A DNA stretch of 64,000 nucleotides from Luteimonas panaciterrae (GCF_020511115.1 NZ_JAJAVH010000015.1:1-64000), one strand, 5' to 3'; shown: positions 1-9,517, counted from the first letter of the stretch. Numbers and translations: made by a program. The notes: a model not told the origin generated them from the letters alone.

Positions 1-89
1 AAAGAAATGAACTCGGCCGCGCAGCGGACGAAACGCTTTTGCTCCTACAATCCAGCCATACACCGCCAAAACCAGTAGCAAACCTAACA

Positions 90-848
90 ATGACCAACAT
101 CGCCCTCGCCATCATCGGCGGCACCGGCCTATACAAACTTGCGGACCTGCAGGACGTGGAAACCCACCAGCCGGTCACCCGCTACGGCGCGCCATCAGGT
201 CCGATCAGGATCGGAACCCTCGCGGGCAAGCGCGTGGCATTCCTGGCGCGTCACGGTGAAGGACATTCGGTCCCGCCGCACAAGGTGAATTACCGCGCCA
301 ACCTCGCCGCGCTACAGGCGCTGGGCGCGACGCGCGTGCTGGCGCTCAATACGGTCGGCGGCATCACCGAGCGCTTCGGTCCGCGCGTGCTGGCTTGCCC
401 GGATCAGATCATCGATTACACCTGGGGCCGCATCTCGACGATCTGCGAGGAGGAGGGCACCGAGGTGCTGCACGTGGATTTCGGCGATCCCTACACGCCG
501 TCGCTGCGGAAAACGGTGGTCGCGGCCGCGAGCAGGGCCGGTGTCGCGCTGGTCGATGGCGGCTGCTACGGCGCCACGCAGGGGCCGCGGCTGGAGACCA
601 AGGCTGAGATCGCGCGCATGCGCCGGGACGGTTGCGATCTGGTGGGCATGACCGGGATGCCGGAGGCGGGACTCGCGCGCGAGCTGGGTCTCGAATACGC
701 CTGTCTGGCGATCGTGGCCAACTGGGCGGCAGGGGCCGGGCCGGACAGTGATGAGGTGATCACGCTCGATGATGTGCTCGCCAACGTGGCCGCCGCCTCG
801 GCGGGGTTGCCGGCCCTGATCGGGGAGGTTTTGTCGGGCCAGGGATGA
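90..848 (+). CDS. S-methyl-5'-thioinosine phosphorylase-like (MTAP/PNP family)
   Basis: A 252-residue purine nucleoside phosphorylase of the methylthioadenosine/methylthioinosine phosphorylase family. It would cleave the thionucleoside by-product of polyamine or quorum-signal synthesis with phosphate, in the cytoplasm. The N-terminus has the phosphate-binding IIGGTGLY motif, followed by ARHGEGH and PHKVNYRANL, and later TQGPRLETKAE and the MTGMPEA segment of the nucleoside site. The MTGMPEA form resembles the Pseudomonas methylthioinosine enzyme, so MTI rather than MTA is my preferred substrate, but this is inference. I chose the ATG at 90 because the protein aligns with the family from there; no good Shine-Dalgarno sequence precedes it. 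The gene stands ahead of a cold-shock gene on the same strand. Confidence 0.85.
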   Translation: MTNIALAIIGGTGLYKLADLQDVETHQPVTRYGAPSGPIRIGTLAGKRVAFLARHGEGHSVPPHKVNYRANLAALQALGATRVLALNTVGGITERFGPRVLACPDQIIDYTWGRISTICEEEGTEVLHVDFGDPYTPSLRKTVVAAASRAGVALVDGGCYGATQGPRLETKAEIARMRRDGCDLVGMTGMPEAGLARELGLEYACLAIVANWAAGAGPDSDEVITLDDVLANVAAASAGLPALIGEVLSGQG

Positions 849-947
849 TTGCCAGCCGCGGATTTGCTTTGCATACTCGCGACCGTGCGCGTTCAGGGGG
901 GCCATCGGGCGCGCACGCTTGGTCATACAGACAAGGTAGGGAGAGAC

Positions 948-1154
948 ATGCAGTACGGCACAGTGAAATGGTTCAACGACGCCAAGGGGTTCGGATTCAT
1001 CGCGCCAGAGGATGGCAGTGCGGATGTGTTCGTGCACTTTTCGGCGATCAATTCCAAGGGCTTCCGCAGCCTGCAGGAAGGCCAGAGAGTCAGCTACGAA
1101 GTCACGCAGGGGCCGAAAGGCGCCCAGGCGGCCGGGGTCGTTCCGGTCGCTTGA
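948..1154 (+). CDS. Cold-shock protein (CspA family)
   Basis: A 68-residue single cold-shock domain protein, the usual family size. It should bind single-stranded nucleic acid and act as an RNA chaperone. The two RNA-binding motifs are clear: KGFGFI (RNP1) and VFVHF (RNP2), after the standard GTVKWFN start. The start has a purine-rich site (AGGGAGAG) a few bases upstream. About 100 bases lie between the previous gene and this start, enough for its own promoter and leader. A strong hairpin terminator follows directly, so it is probably monocistronic. Confidence 0.93.
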   Translation: MQYGTVKWFNDAKGFGFIAPEDGSADVFVHFSAINSKGFRSLQEGQRVSYEVTQGPKGAQAAGVVPVA

Positions 1155-1178
1155 GCTTGCAGGTCTTGTGATTTCTCG

Positions 1179-1205
1179 AGCCCCGCTTCGGCGGGGCTTT
1201 TTCTT
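1179..1205 (+). terminator. Rho-independent terminator after the cold-shock gene
   Basis: An 8-bp stem AGCCCCGC / GCGGGGCT closes a TTCG tetraloop and runs into TTTTTCTT. It lies just past the cold-shock stop and 17 bases before the monooxygenase start, so the next gene either needs promoter activity in this short interval or relies on read-through. Confidence 0.85.
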
Positions 1206-1221
1206 GCGAAGGATCGTTGGC

Positions 1222-2487
1222 ATGAAGCCGTTACAGATTGCGATCGCCGGTTACGGGACTGCGGGACAGGCGGCCGCCGTGTTGCTGTCGCGCGATGGTC
1301 ATCGCGTGGAAGTATTCGAGCAGACGCCGCGGCCCGGGCCGGTGGGGGCGGGATTGCTGTTGCAGCCGACCGGGTTGCAGGTGTTGTGGCAGATGGGGCT
1401 GTTGCCGCAGGCGCTCGCGCATGGCGCGCCGGTGCGCAGGCTCTATGGGGAAACGCCGCGGGGACGCGCCGTGATGGACATGCGTTACGCGGGGCTGGAT
1501 TCGCGGATGTTCGGCCTTGGCATGCAACGCGGCGCGCTGTTCGCCTTGCTCGCGCAGGCTTGGACCGAGGCCGCCGAGGCCTTGCATCAAGGCGTGCGCA
1601 TCGACGCCGCCGAGGAAGAGGGACGCCGCATCCGCGACGCGGACGGTCGCTGGCATGGTCCTTTCGATCTGGTGATCGCCGCCGACGGTTCGGGGTCGCG
1701 GTTGCGACAGCATGTCGATCCCGCCGGTCTCGATCGCGTCTATCCCTGGGGCGCCTTGTGGTGCCTGCTTCCGCGTGGCGATTGGCCGTGGGCGGACGAG
1801 TTGCGCCAGCGCTATGTCGCCGCTCGCAAGATGATCGGCATGCTGCCGGTCGGGACGCGCCCGGACGACGCCACGCCGAGGCTGAGCTTTTTCTGGAGCC
1901 TGCGGACCCGCGATTTCGACGATTGGCGGACACGTGGCCTGCCATCCTGGCGCGAGGAGGTGGCGCGCATCTGGCCGGAAGCCGATGCGAGACTCGACGG
2001 CATGGAAGATGCCACATCGCTGGCGCGCGCCGGTTATCGCGACACGGTGCCGAAGCGCTGGCATCGCGAACGCCTGGTGCTGCTCGGTGATGCCGCGCAC
2101 GCGATGAGCCCGCAATTGGGGCAGGGCGTCAACATGGCGTTGATGGATGCGTTGGCGCTGCGTGATGCGCTGCGCGTCGAGTCGGAAGTCGCCGGAGCGC
2201 TCGCGCGCTACGAGCGTGCGCGCCGCAGGCATGTCGCCATCTATCAGTTCTGGAGCCGCTGGCTGACGCCGCTGTTCCAGTCCGAATACGATCTGATCGC
2301 GAAGCTACGGGACATCAGTTTCCTGCCGCTGGGCAAGCTGCCGGGTGGGCGTGGCCACATGCTGCGTGTGTTGAGCGGCACGCAGTTGGGGATGTTCGGA
2401 ACACTAGCCTTGCAAGCCGAATTCATCGATGCACTGCATGCGAGCCTGCCTCCGGGAATCGAGAAGCAAACTGCGCAAGTCGGCTAA
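1222..2487 (+). CDS. FAD-dependent aromatic monooxygenase (UbiH/PheA-TfdB class)
   Basis: A 421-residue class A flavoprotein hydroxylase. The N-terminal Rossmann motif GYGTAGQAAAVLLSRDGHRV, ending in an acidic FEQ, binds the FAD ADP moiety. The C-terminal GDAAHAMSPQLGQGVN segment is the second FAD motif of this class, where NADPH reduces the flavin and the hydroperoxide hydroxylates a ring. Overall shape recalls salicylate or 6-hydroxynicotinate monooxygenases, but the substrate cannot be read from the sequence. The ATG at 1222 is preceded by AAGGAT. No pathway partner is adjacent, so its role stays open. Confidence 0.8.
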   Translation: MKPLQIAIAGYGTAGQAAAVLLSRDGHRVEVFEQTPRPGPVGAGLLLQPTGLQVLWQMGLLPQALAHGAPVRRLYGETPRGRAVMDMRYAGLDSRMFGLGMQRGALFALLAQAWTEAAEALHQGVRIDAAEEEGRRIRDADGRWHGPFDLVIAADGSGSRLRQHVDPAGLDRVYPWGALWCLLPRGDWPWADELRQRYVAARKMIGMLPVGTRPDDATPRLSFFWSLRTRDFDDWRTRGLPSWREEVARIWPEADARLDGMEDATSLARAGYRDTVPKRWHRERLVLLGDAAHAMSPQLGQGVNMALMDALALRDALRVESEVAGALARYERARRRHVAIYQFWSRWLTPLFQSEYDLIAKLRDISFLPLGKLPGGRGHMLRVLSGTQLGMFGTLALQAEFIDALHASLPPGIEKQTAQVG

Positions 2488-2611
2488 CGCAGGATCGGGA
2501 TGCGTGAGATATCCGCATCGATGGGCGTTTTAACCAAAATCGAACACATCTCCTCTCAAGAGGCTGGAATTTGATGGACAATCCGGATTCCTAACAGGAC
2601 GTCAGGTAGCG

Positions 2612-4291
2612 ATGAAAGCAGAACTGCCGCAACTCCCGCCCTTCGAGACCCATGCTGTCGACAACCAGCCGCCGGAGTTCGCGCCGCGCGATCTGTGGGC
2701 GGACGATGTCGTCCTGCGCGAGGCCGTGACGCGTGAAGGCGGCGCTGCGTTCGTCGATCGCATCGCGGCGTACGGTGCCGTGGCGGGTAGCGAGCAGTAC
2801 GCGCTGAGTTTCGATGCGCATCGCGACAAGCCGCGGCTGCGCACGCACGATCGTTACGGGAATCGCATCGACACGGTCGAGTTCCATCCCAACTATCACC
2901 GGATCATGCAGGCGGCGATCGAGAGCGGCGTCGCCGGACTGTCCTGGGCCGAACAGGCTCTCGACAAGCATGCGCCCGGTTCGCACGTCGCGCGCGCGGC
3001 GTTGAGCTATCTGCATCATCAGGTGGAACCGGGCACCAGCTGTCCGCTGACGATGACGCATGCCGCCGTGCCGGTGCTGCGCCATGCGCCGGAGTTGAGC
3101 GAGTGGGTGGACAAGGTGGCGGCATGCCGCTACGACGCCCGCGATGTGGCGATCGCCGACAAACCCGGCGTCACGCTCGGCATGGGCATGACCGAGAAGC
3201 AGGGCGGCAGCGACGTGCGTGCCAACACGACGCGCGCCACGCTTCTGTCCGCTTCGGACAATTCGTATGCGCTCGTCGGGCACAAGTGGTTCTTCTCCGC
3301 GCCGATGTGCGATGGCTTTCTGGTACTGGCGCATGCGCCAGCGGGTCTGAGCTGCTTCCTGATGCCGCGACGCCTGCCGGACGGCACGAAGAACGCGTTC
3401 CGGTTGATGCGATTGAAGGACAAGCTCGGCGATTGGAGCAATGCGTCGAGTGAAGTCGAATTCGTGGATGCGGTGGCCTGGCGCGTTGGCGAAGAGGGTA
3501 GGGGCATCGCCACCATTCTCGAGATGGTGATGCTCACGCGTCTGGACTGCATGCTCGGCTCTTCCGGGCAAATGCGCATGGCGCTGGCGCATGCGCTGCA
3601 TCATGCCGCGCACCGGCGCGCATTCGGCAGGCGCTTGATCGAACAGCCGTTGATGCGCAACGTGCTGGCCGATCTGGCCATCGAATCCGAGGCCGCGCTG
3701 GCGCTTTCGCTGCGCGTGGCACGTGCCGTCGATGCGGCCGAGCGCGGCGGTACCGATGACGCGAGCCGCTACGAAACCGCATTCGCGCGAATCGCCACCG
3801 CCATCGGCAAATACTGGATCTGCAAGCGCACGCCCGCTTTCGTCAACGAGGCGCAGGAATGTCTTGGTGGCGCGGGTTACGTGGAGGAGTCGATCCTGCC
3901 CCGTCTGTATCGGCAGGCGCCGTTGAATTCGATCTGGGAAGGTTCGGGCAACATCCAGTGCCTGGACGTGCTGCGCGCCTTGGCGCGGGAGCCGGACACG
4001 AGCATCGCCTTGTTCGCCGAGCTGGAATCGGCGCGGGGATTGCACAAGGCCTACGACGATGCCTTGGTCGTGCTCAAGGATGCATTGTCTCCGGGACGCG
4101 TCGAGGAGGCCGGTGCGCGCCTGTTGACCGAGCACCTGGCATTGGCCTTGCAGGCATCCATCCTGTTGCGCGCCGGCAGCCCGGCCGCCGATGCGTTCTG
4201 CGCGAGCCGTCTTGGCGGCGAGCGGGGGCTGGTGTTCGGGACGCTGCCGTCAGCGCTGGATTGCACGAGTTTGCTCGAACGCGCGCTTTGA
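2612..4291 (+). CDS. aidB: AidB-like acyl-CoA dehydrogenase
   Basis: A 559-residue flavoprotein of the AidB branch of acyl-CoA dehydrogenases, close to the E. coli length of about 541. Signatures include FHP, the FAD-contact stretch MTEKQGGSDVRANTT, HKWFFSAP, LKDKLG and the near-C-terminal LYRQAPLNSIWEGSGNIQCLD, all typical of AidB. E. coli AidB belongs to the adaptive response to alkylating agents, binds DNA and is thought to shield promoters or remove residual alkylating agent. It begins at the ATG at 2612, following a 124-base gap that could hold its promoter. No ada gene is visible nearby. Confidence 0.9.
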   Translation: MKAELPQLPPFETHAVDNQPPEFAPRDLWADDVVLREAVTREGGAAFVDRIAAYGAVAGSEQYALSFDAHRDKPRLRTHDRYGNRIDTVEFHPNYHRIMQAAIESGVAGLSWAEQALDKHAPGSHVARAALSYLHHQVEPGTSCPLTMTHAAVPVLRHAPELSEWVDKVAACRYDARDVAIADKPGVTLGMGMTEKQGGSDVRANTTRATLLSASDNSYALVGHKWFFSAPMCDGFLVLAHAPAGLSCFLMPRRLPDGTKNAFRLMRLKDKLGDWSNASSEVEFVDAVAWRVGEEGRGIATILEMVMLTRLDCMLGSSGQMRMALAHALHHAAHRRAFGRRLIEQPLMRNVLADLAIESEAALALSLRVARAVDAAERGGTDDASRYETAFARIATAIGKYWICKRTPAFVNEAQECLGGAGYVEESILPRLYRQAPLNSIWEGSGNIQCLDVLRALAREPDTSIALFAELESARGLHKAYDDALVVLKDALSPGRVEEAGARLLTEHLALALQASILLRAGSPAADAFCASRLGGERGLVFGTLPSALDCTSLLERAL

Positions 4292-4328
4292 CGACGCGCG
4301 AGCTTCGATAACGAATAAGGAAGGCAGG

Positions 4329-4835
4329 ATGCCCGGCAGGAATCTGGTGAAACATGCGCTGGTGATGGCTTGCATGGCCATCGCCTCGGTGGCGATCGCC
4401 GCGACACCACCGGCGATGGTGCCGGTGTCTCAGCGCGCGGACCGCATCCATGTCGACAAGTCGGAGCGGCGCATGCAATTGCTGCGCGGGGGCAAGGTGC
4501 TGCGTACCTACCGCATCCTGCTTGGCGATGCGCCGGTGGGACACAAGCATCAGCAAGGCGACGAGAAGACGCCGGAAGGCGACTACCGGATCAGCGGACG
4601 CAATCCGAACAGCCGCTTCCATCTGTCGCTGCGCATCTCGTATCCCAATGACGCCGATCGAAAACAGGCCCGGAAGCGCGGCGTGGATCCCGGCGGCGAC
4701 ATCATGATCCACGGCGGTAACAGTGTGCTGTATCCCTTCGACTGGACCGACGGCTGCATCGCCGTGAGCAACAAGGAAATCGAGGAAATCTGGAGCCTCG
4801 TGCCGACCGGCATTCCGATCAGGATCGATCCATGA
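4329..4835 (+). CDS. L,D-transpeptidase family (YkuD/ErfK) secreted protein
   Basis: A 168-residue exported protein. A hydrophobic signal segment covers about residues 7-25 (ending SVAIAA), then comes a YkuD domain. The catalytic signature is present: His128 in MIHGGN and Cys143 in DGCIAVSN. Such enzymes make or edit 3-3 cross-links in peptidoglycan, or attach proteins to it, in the periplasm. It is short, with no peptidoglycan-binding domain, like the small YafK/ErfK-type members. The ATG at 4329 follows AAGGAAGGCAGG, a strong ribosome site. It ends 16 bases before the convergent 6-phosphogluconate dehydrogenase stop. Confidence 0.85.
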   Translation: MPGRNLVKHALVMACMAIASVAIAATPPAMVPVSQRADRIHVDKSERRMQLLRGGKVLRTYRILLGDAPVGHKHQQGDEKTPEGDYRISGRNPNSRFHLSLRISYPNDADRKQARKRGVDPGGDIMIHGGNSVLYPFDWTDGCIAVSNKEIEEIWSLVPTGIPIRIDP

Positions 4836-4850
4836 GCGTCTGCACGCGAC

Positions 4851-5756
4851 TCATTCCTTCTTGATCGCGTGCCCGCCGAACTCATTGCGCATCGCCGCCA
4901 GCAGCTTGTCGGCGAAGGAATCGTCATCGCGCGAGCGCAGGCGTTCCAGCAACGACAGTGTGATCACCGGCGCCGCGACGTCGAGCGCGATGGCCTCGGC
5001 GGCGGTCCAGCGGCCTTCGCCGGAATCGGCGACCCACGGCGCGATGCCGTCCAGTTCAGGATTCTTGCGCAGCGCGTCGGAAGTGAGATCGAGCAGCCAC
5101 GAGCGCACCACGCTGCCGGTGCGCCAGATCTCAGCGACCTGATGCAGGTCGAGCGAGAACTCGGTCTTGTGCTGCATGATGGCGAAGCCTTCGGCATAGG
5201 CCTGCATCAGGCCGTATTCGATGCCGTTGTGGACCATCTTGGTGAAATGTCCGGCGCCGCTCGGGCCGACACGGCCCCAGCCCTTGTTGGCGGCCGGAGC
5301 CAAGGTTTCGAAGATCGGTTGCAGATGCTGCACGACGGTGTCTTCTCCACCGATCATCAGGCTGTAGCCTTCCTTCAGACCCCAGATGCCGCCGCTGGTG
5401 CCGCTGTCGACGTAGTGGAGATCGCGCGCGGCAAGTTCGCCGGCGCGGCGCATGGTGTCCTTGTAATAGGAGTTGCCGCCGTCGATGATGATGTCGCCGG
5501 GCGCGAGCAGCGGGAGCAGGGAAGCGATCGTCGTGTCGACGATCTCGCCGGCGGGCACCATCAACCACAGCACGCGTGGCGCGGGCAGTGCACGGACCAG
5601 CGCTTCGAGCGAATCGGCGGCGACGATGCCGCGCTGCGACGCGGCATCGCGCGCTGCTTGCACCGCATCGAAGCCGTGCACGCGATGACCACCGCGCAGC
5701 AGGCGTTCGGCCATGTTGGCGCCCATGCGGCCGAGGCCGATCATTCCAAGTTCCAT
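4851..5756 (-). CDS. gnd: 6-phosphogluconate dehydrogenase, decarboxylating (short form)
   Basis: A 301-residue enzyme with the N-terminal dinucleotide motif MIGLGRMGANMAERL, the DGGNSYYKD substrate loop, and the SGAGHFTKMVHNGIEYG catalytic segment with its conserved Lys and Asn. It oxidises and decarboxylates 6-phosphogluconate to ribulose 5-phosphate. The length matches the short YqeC/GndA type, which lacks the long C-terminal helical half of E. coli Gnd. Cofactor preference (NAD or NADP) cannot be settled here. The start at 5756 places the Rossmann motif at the very N-terminus. Confidence 0.9.
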   Translation of the reverse strand: MELGMIGLGRMGANMAERLLRGGHRVHGFDAVQAARDAASQRGIVAADSLEALVRALPAPRVLWLMVPAGEIVDTTIASLLPLLAPGDIIIDGGNSYYKDTMRRAGELAARDLHYVDSGTSGGIWGLKEGYSLMIGGEDTVVQHLQPIFETLAPAANKGWGRVGPSGAGHFTKMVHNGIEYGLMQAYAEGFAIMQHKTEFSLDLHQVAEIWRTGSVVRSWLLDLTSDALRKNPELDGIAPWVADSGEGRWTAAEAIALDVAAPVITLSLLERLRSRDDDSFADKLLAAMRNEFGGHAIKKE

Positions 5757-5871
5757 GGTGACTCCGTGCGTGGGAAACGGGCGGAATTGTCCCACGCGAT
5801 GCCGCATCGTGTCCGTCAAGGGGCAGGACGGAGCGTCTGGTCCACGGTTGGGGAACCAGGTTGTCGCTCGC

Positions 5872-5893
5872 CATTCCCGCCAAGACGGGAATG
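5872..5893. repeat. REP-like palindrome copy
   Basis: Inverted arms CATTCCCG / CGGGAATG around a 6-base spacer, followed by ACG. It resembles the 'CATTCCCGC...GCGGGAATG' interspersed palindromes common in xanthomonad genomes and the related doublet at 53533-53653. It sits between the gnd upstream region and the stop of the ABC transporter gene. Confidence 0.6.
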
Positions 5894-5912
5894 ACGAATG
5901 CAAAAAATCGTT

Positions 5913-7676
5913 CTAGTCGAGGAACTGCAGCTTCGCCAGATCGGCGTACAGGCCGCCCTGCGCCAGCAGTTCGGTATGCGTGCCCTGGGCCACGATGCGG
6001 CCGTGATCCATGACCACGATTCGATCCGCCTTGAGCACCGTGGCCAGGCGATGCGCGATCACCAGGGTGGTGCGGCCGGCCATCAGGTTTTCCAGCGCCT
6101 GTTGCACCGCGCGTTCGCTCTGCGCATCCAGCGCGGAAGTGGCTTCGTCGAGCAGCAGGATCGGCGCGTCCTTCAGCAGGGCGCGGGCGATGGCGATGCG
6201 CTGCTGCTGGCCGCCGGACAGGCGCGCGCCGCGTTCGCCGAGTTGTTCGTCGTAGCCGTTCGGCAGTGCGGTAATGAATTCGTGCGCTTCCGCGGAGCCG
6301 GCCGCTGCTTCGAGTTCGGCGTCGCTCGCTTCGAGGCGTCCGTAGCGGATGTTGTCGCGGGCGCTGGCGGCGAAGATGGTCGGATGCTGTGGCACCAGGG
6401 CGATGCTTTCGCGCAACGCCGATGGGTCGAGCGTGCGGATGTCGACGCCATCGACGGAGATGCTGCCAGACTGCGGATCATGGAAGCGCAGCAGCATCGC
6501 GAGCACGGTGCTCTTGCCGGCGCCGGACGGGCCGACCAGGGCGACGGTTTCGCCGGGCGAAACGTGCAGGGTGAAGTCTTCCAGCGCCGCCGCGTCCGGC
6601 CGCGACGGATAATGGAAGGCGACCTGGTCGAAGTGCAATTCGCCACGCACCGGTTGCGGCAACTCCGCCGGCTGCGCGGGCGTGGTGATGTCGGTGCGCT
6701 CATCGAGCAGCTCCGAGATGCGGCTCATGCCGCCGGCGGCCTTCTGCAGTTCGTTCCAGGTTTCCGCCAGGGTGCCGACCGAGCCGGCGCCCAAAAAAGC
6801 GTACAGGACGAACTGTCCGAGCGTGCCCGCGCTGAGCGTGCCGTTGACGACGTCGTGAGCGCCCGACCACAGCACCAGGACGATCGAGCCGAACACCAGT
6901 GTGATGGTCGTGGCGGTGACGGTGGCATGCATGGTAATGCGACGCCGCGCTGTGGCGATGGTGGTGGCGACAGCGTCGGCGAAGCGGCCGCGCTCGTAGG
7001 GCTCGCGCGCGTGCGCCTGCACGGTGCGGACCGCGCCGAGCGCTTCGCTGGCCAGGGCATTGGCGTCGGCGACGCGATCCTGGCTTTGTCGCGCGATCTT
7101 GCTCAGCCGACGGCTGCCGATGATGATCGGCAGCACGCACAAGGGAATGCCGATCAGCGTGTAAGCAGCCAGGCGCGGACTGGTGACCATCAGCATCACG
7201 ATGCTGCCCAGCATCATCACGCCGCTGCGCAGCGCCACCGACATGCTGGAGCCGACCACGCTGCGCAGCAGTTCGGTATCAGCGGCCAGGCGTGAAACCA
7301 GCTCGCCGCTGCGGTTGCGTTCGAAGAACGACTGCCCCAGCCCGATCAGGTGCGAGTACAGCTGCATGCGCAGATCGGCGACCACGCGTTCGCCCAGCAG
7401 CGAAACGGTGAAGAAGCGCGCCGCGGTGGCGAGGGCGAGCGCGATCGCCACCAGGAGCACCAGGAAGAAGGATGCGTCGATGTTGTCGCTGCTGGAAAAC
7501 CCGTGGTCGATCATCTGGCGCACGGCCAGCGGCAGGGTCAGGGTCGTGATGCTCGAGGCGGCCAGCGCCAGCAGCCAGGCGACGAACAGCGCCTTGTGGC
7601 GCATGACGAAAGGCCATAGCGCGTTCAGGCTGCCGATACGGGATTTGGGTTTTTCGGATTCCGGAGCTGCCGACAT
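5913..7676 (-). CDS. ABC exporter, fused permease and ATPase (MsbA-like)
   Basis: A 587-residue half-transporter that should work as a homodimer in the inner membrane. Six transmembrane helices fill about residues 20-290 (for example FVAWLLALAASSITTLTLPL). The nucleotide-binding domain has Walker A GPSGAGKST, signature LSGGQQQRIAIARALL, Walker B ILLLDEAT and the switch His in VIAHRLATV. Substrate is unknown; a lipid or amphiphile exporter is typical of the family. I take the ATG at 7676 because an upstream extension to 7751 adds only low-complexity sequence. The gene follows yigZ by 78 bases on the same strand, possibly in the sigma-factor operon. Confidence 0.88.
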   Translation of the reverse strand: MSAAPESEKPKSRIGSLNALWPFVMRHKALFVAWLLALAASSITTLTLPLAVRQMIDHGFSSSDNIDASFFLVLLVAIALALATAARFFTVSLLGERVVADLRMQLYSHLIGLGQSFFERNRSGELVSRLAADTELLRSVVGSSMSVALRSGVMMLGSIVMLMVTSPRLAAYTLIGIPLCVLPIIIGSRRLSKIARQSQDRVADANALASEALGAVRTVQAHAREPYERGRFADAVATTIATARRRITMHATVTATTITLVFGSIVLVLWSGAHDVVNGTLSAGTLGQFVLYAFLGAGSVGTLAETWNELQKAAGGMSRISELLDERTDITTPAQPAELPQPVRGELHFDQVAFHYPSRPDAAALEDFTLHVSPGETVALVGPSGAGKSTVLAMLLRFHDPQSGSISVDGVDIRTLDPSALRESIALVPQHPTIFAASARDNIRYGRLEASDAELEAAAGSAEAHEFITALPNGYDEQLGERGARLSGGQQQRIAIARALLKDAPILLLDEATSALDAQSERAVQQALENLMAGRTTLVIAHRLATVLKADRIVVMDHGRIVAQGTHTELLAQGGLYADLAKLQFLD

Positions 7677-7754
7677 CAATGATCCTAGAGAGGTGCACTC
7701 GTTCGCATGGGCGGATGCCGAACGGGCGGCACCAGACGCGGCGACGGCCACGGC

Positions 7755-8342
7755 TTACGATCGTTCGAAGCGTACCCGATCCCGTGTGGCGTCTCTGAGA
7801 TGGTCTTTCAAGGTGTCGACGCGGTCCGCGGGCAGGCGCAGCCGCAGGACGGCGCCGGCGACATCGAAGCTTTCGTCGAGCTTTTCCGCATCGAAAGCCG
7901 CCAGCGCGGCATGGATGTGACCGAGATCATCAAAGCCGGCCTGCACTTTGATCAGGGCGTACTCGATCAGGGGCACGCGTTCGGCGCGGCGCAGGCATTC
8001 GGCGGCCGCGCCGCCATAGGCGCGGACCAGTCCGCCGGCGCCGAGCTTGACCCCGCCGAACCAGCGCGTCACCACGACTACCGCGCGATCGATGCCCTGG
8101 CCGTCGATGGCCGCGAGAATCGGCCGTCCGGCGGTGCCGGCCGGCTCGCCGTCGTCGCTGGAGCGATATTCGCCGCCGATGCGATAGGCCCAGCAGTTAT
8201 GGGTGGCGTCGGCCGCGGACACCGTTTCGACGAAGCGCAGCGCGGCTTCCGCCGAGGTGACCGGCGCGGCGTGAGCGAGGAAGCGGCTGTGCTTGATCTC
8301 GATCGCGTGCGACGACGCGGCCGCCAGGGTGTGCAAGCTCAT
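7755..8342 (-). CDS. yigZ: YigZ/IMPACT family protein
   Basis: A 195-residue protein of the UPF0029/IMPACT family. The N-terminal domain carries the family core: HSRFLAHAAPV, the AYRIGG and SDDGEPAGTAGRPIL segments, VVVVTRWFGGVKLGAGGLVRAY. A smaller C-terminal domain follows. Bacterial function is not firmly established; eukaryotic IMPACT links to translational control by binding GCN1. Its start codon overlaps the stop of the upstream anti-sigma-like gene by 4 bases, so the two are translationally coupled, an unusual partner for a sigma factor unit. Confidence 0.88.
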   Translation of the reverse strand: MSLHTLAAASSHAIEIKHSRFLAHAAPVTSAEAALRFVETVSAADATHNCWAYRIGGEYRSSDDGEPAGTAGRPILAAIDGQGIDRAVVVVTRWFGGVKLGAGGLVRAYGGAAAECLRRAERVPLIEYALIKVQAGFDDLGHIHAALAAFDAEKLDESFDVAGAVLRLRLPADRVDTLKDHLRDATRDRVRFERS

Positions 8343-9517
8343 TCCGACAGCAGCGGGCGCAGATCGTCCGGAATCGCGGCGTCGGGATAACGGCGTCGGT
8401 ACTCGCGCAGGCTGTCGCGCGCGGCGTCGCGGTCGCCCTGCGTGACCAGCTCGCGCACGCGTTTGAGCCAGGCTTCGCGCACTTCGGGCGAATCGGCGGA
8501 GGCGGGTGGTTCGTCGTCGATCGGCTGGTCCTCGAAGCCACGGACGCGGGAGCCGGTGACTTCGATCCTGTCGAGGGCCTGGGCCTGCTTCTCGGATTCT
8601 TGTTTCTGGCGCTGCTGACTTTCGTTGCTGCTATAGCTGTAGCCGGAGCGCGGAGCCACGGTTCCGCTGGCGGCGCTGTCGGATGTGGCCGGAGCCGATA
8701 CTGGCGCTGGAGCCGCCATCGCACCAGGAGATGGCGCCGGTGCGCGGCGCTCTTTATTGGTTCGATACAGCTGATCCGAAGCGGCTTGAGGTGCTGGCTC
8801 CGCGTTGGCGGGCGCCGGCAGGATTCCCGAGGGCGGTTCCGGTGCAGGCGCCATGAGGACAGGCGGCTCCTGGGGCGGCGGAGGCGGTGCCGCGGGTGCG
8901 GCGCTCGGCGCTGTCCGTGTGGCATCCCCGGCATCCGGCGCGGGTTCCACGGCGAAGACTTGCTTCACCTCCGCTGCTTCTTCGTTTTGTTCTCGTGGCG
9001 CGCTCTGCTTGCTCGCCTTCGCCTGCAGAGTGTCGGTGACGGCCTCCGGGGCCGCGACGGCTTGTGCTGCGACCTCGGTGCTGGACTCATCGTGCTGCAC
9101 CGCCATCGCGGCCTGGTCCTCGGCCGACGGCCCTCCGGCGTTGACCTCGGGGCGCGGAGGAATGCCCGGAGCTTCCGAGGTCATGACCCGCACCTCGTCG
9201 ACCGGCCGCAACTGCCAGGCCAGGCCGAACGCGAGCGCCAGCGTCGCGGCGACGCCGAACACGGCTGGCCAGCGCCGACGCTGTGTGCGTCGGCGCGCGG
9301 ACGTGGCGCGTGTGGCCGCCGCGGCGGCGGCCGCTTCCGTGGGATGTGGCGCCGCGACCGCTACCCGCGCGGCACGCAGGATGCTCGCGTCCAGCGCAGG
9401 CGATGGCCCACGCTGCGGCGCGGTGCGGGCGATCTGCTCCGCCAGCGCGCGCTCTTCGGGCGTCAGCGCCGCGTCGCCGCGCGGATCGGTGCCGGAGTTG
9501 TCGTGTGGGGTATTCAT
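8339..9517 (-). CDS. Probable anti-sigma factor, single-pass membrane protein
   Basis: A 392-residue protein with a cytoplasmic N-terminal region of about 85 residues, one transmembrane helix near residues 84-102 (VFGVAATLALAFGLAWQL), and a long Ala/Pro/Gln-rich extracytoplasmic region with a PAAPPPPPQEPP stretch. The C-terminal 40 residues (EAWLKRVRELVTQGDRDAARDSL) are helical and charged. No zinc-binding anti-sigma motif was seen, so the call rests on topology and on the 4-base overlap with the upstream sigma-factor gene. It also overlaps the downstream yigZ by 4 bases. The family is known in xanthomonads beside a vWA lipoprotein gene, as here. Confidence 0.6.
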   Translation of the reverse strand: MNTPHDNSGTDPRGDAALTPEERALAEQIARTAPQRGPSPALDASILRAARVAVAAPHPTEAAAAAAATRATSARRRTQRRRWPAVFGVAATLALAFGLAWQLRPVDEVRVMTSEAPGIPPRPEVNAGGPSAEDQAAMAVQHDESSTEVAAQAVAAPEAVTDTLQAKASKQSAPREQNEEAAEVKQVFAVEPAPDAGDATRTAPSAAPAAPPPPPQEPPVLMAPAPEPPSGILPAPANAEPAPQAASDQLYRTNKERRAPAPSPGAMAAPAPVSAPATSDSAASGTVAPRSGYSYSSNESQQRQKQESEKQAQALDRIEVTGSRVRGFEDQPIDDEPPASADSPEVREAWLKRVRELVTQGDRDAARDSLREYRRRYPDAAIPDDLRPLLSE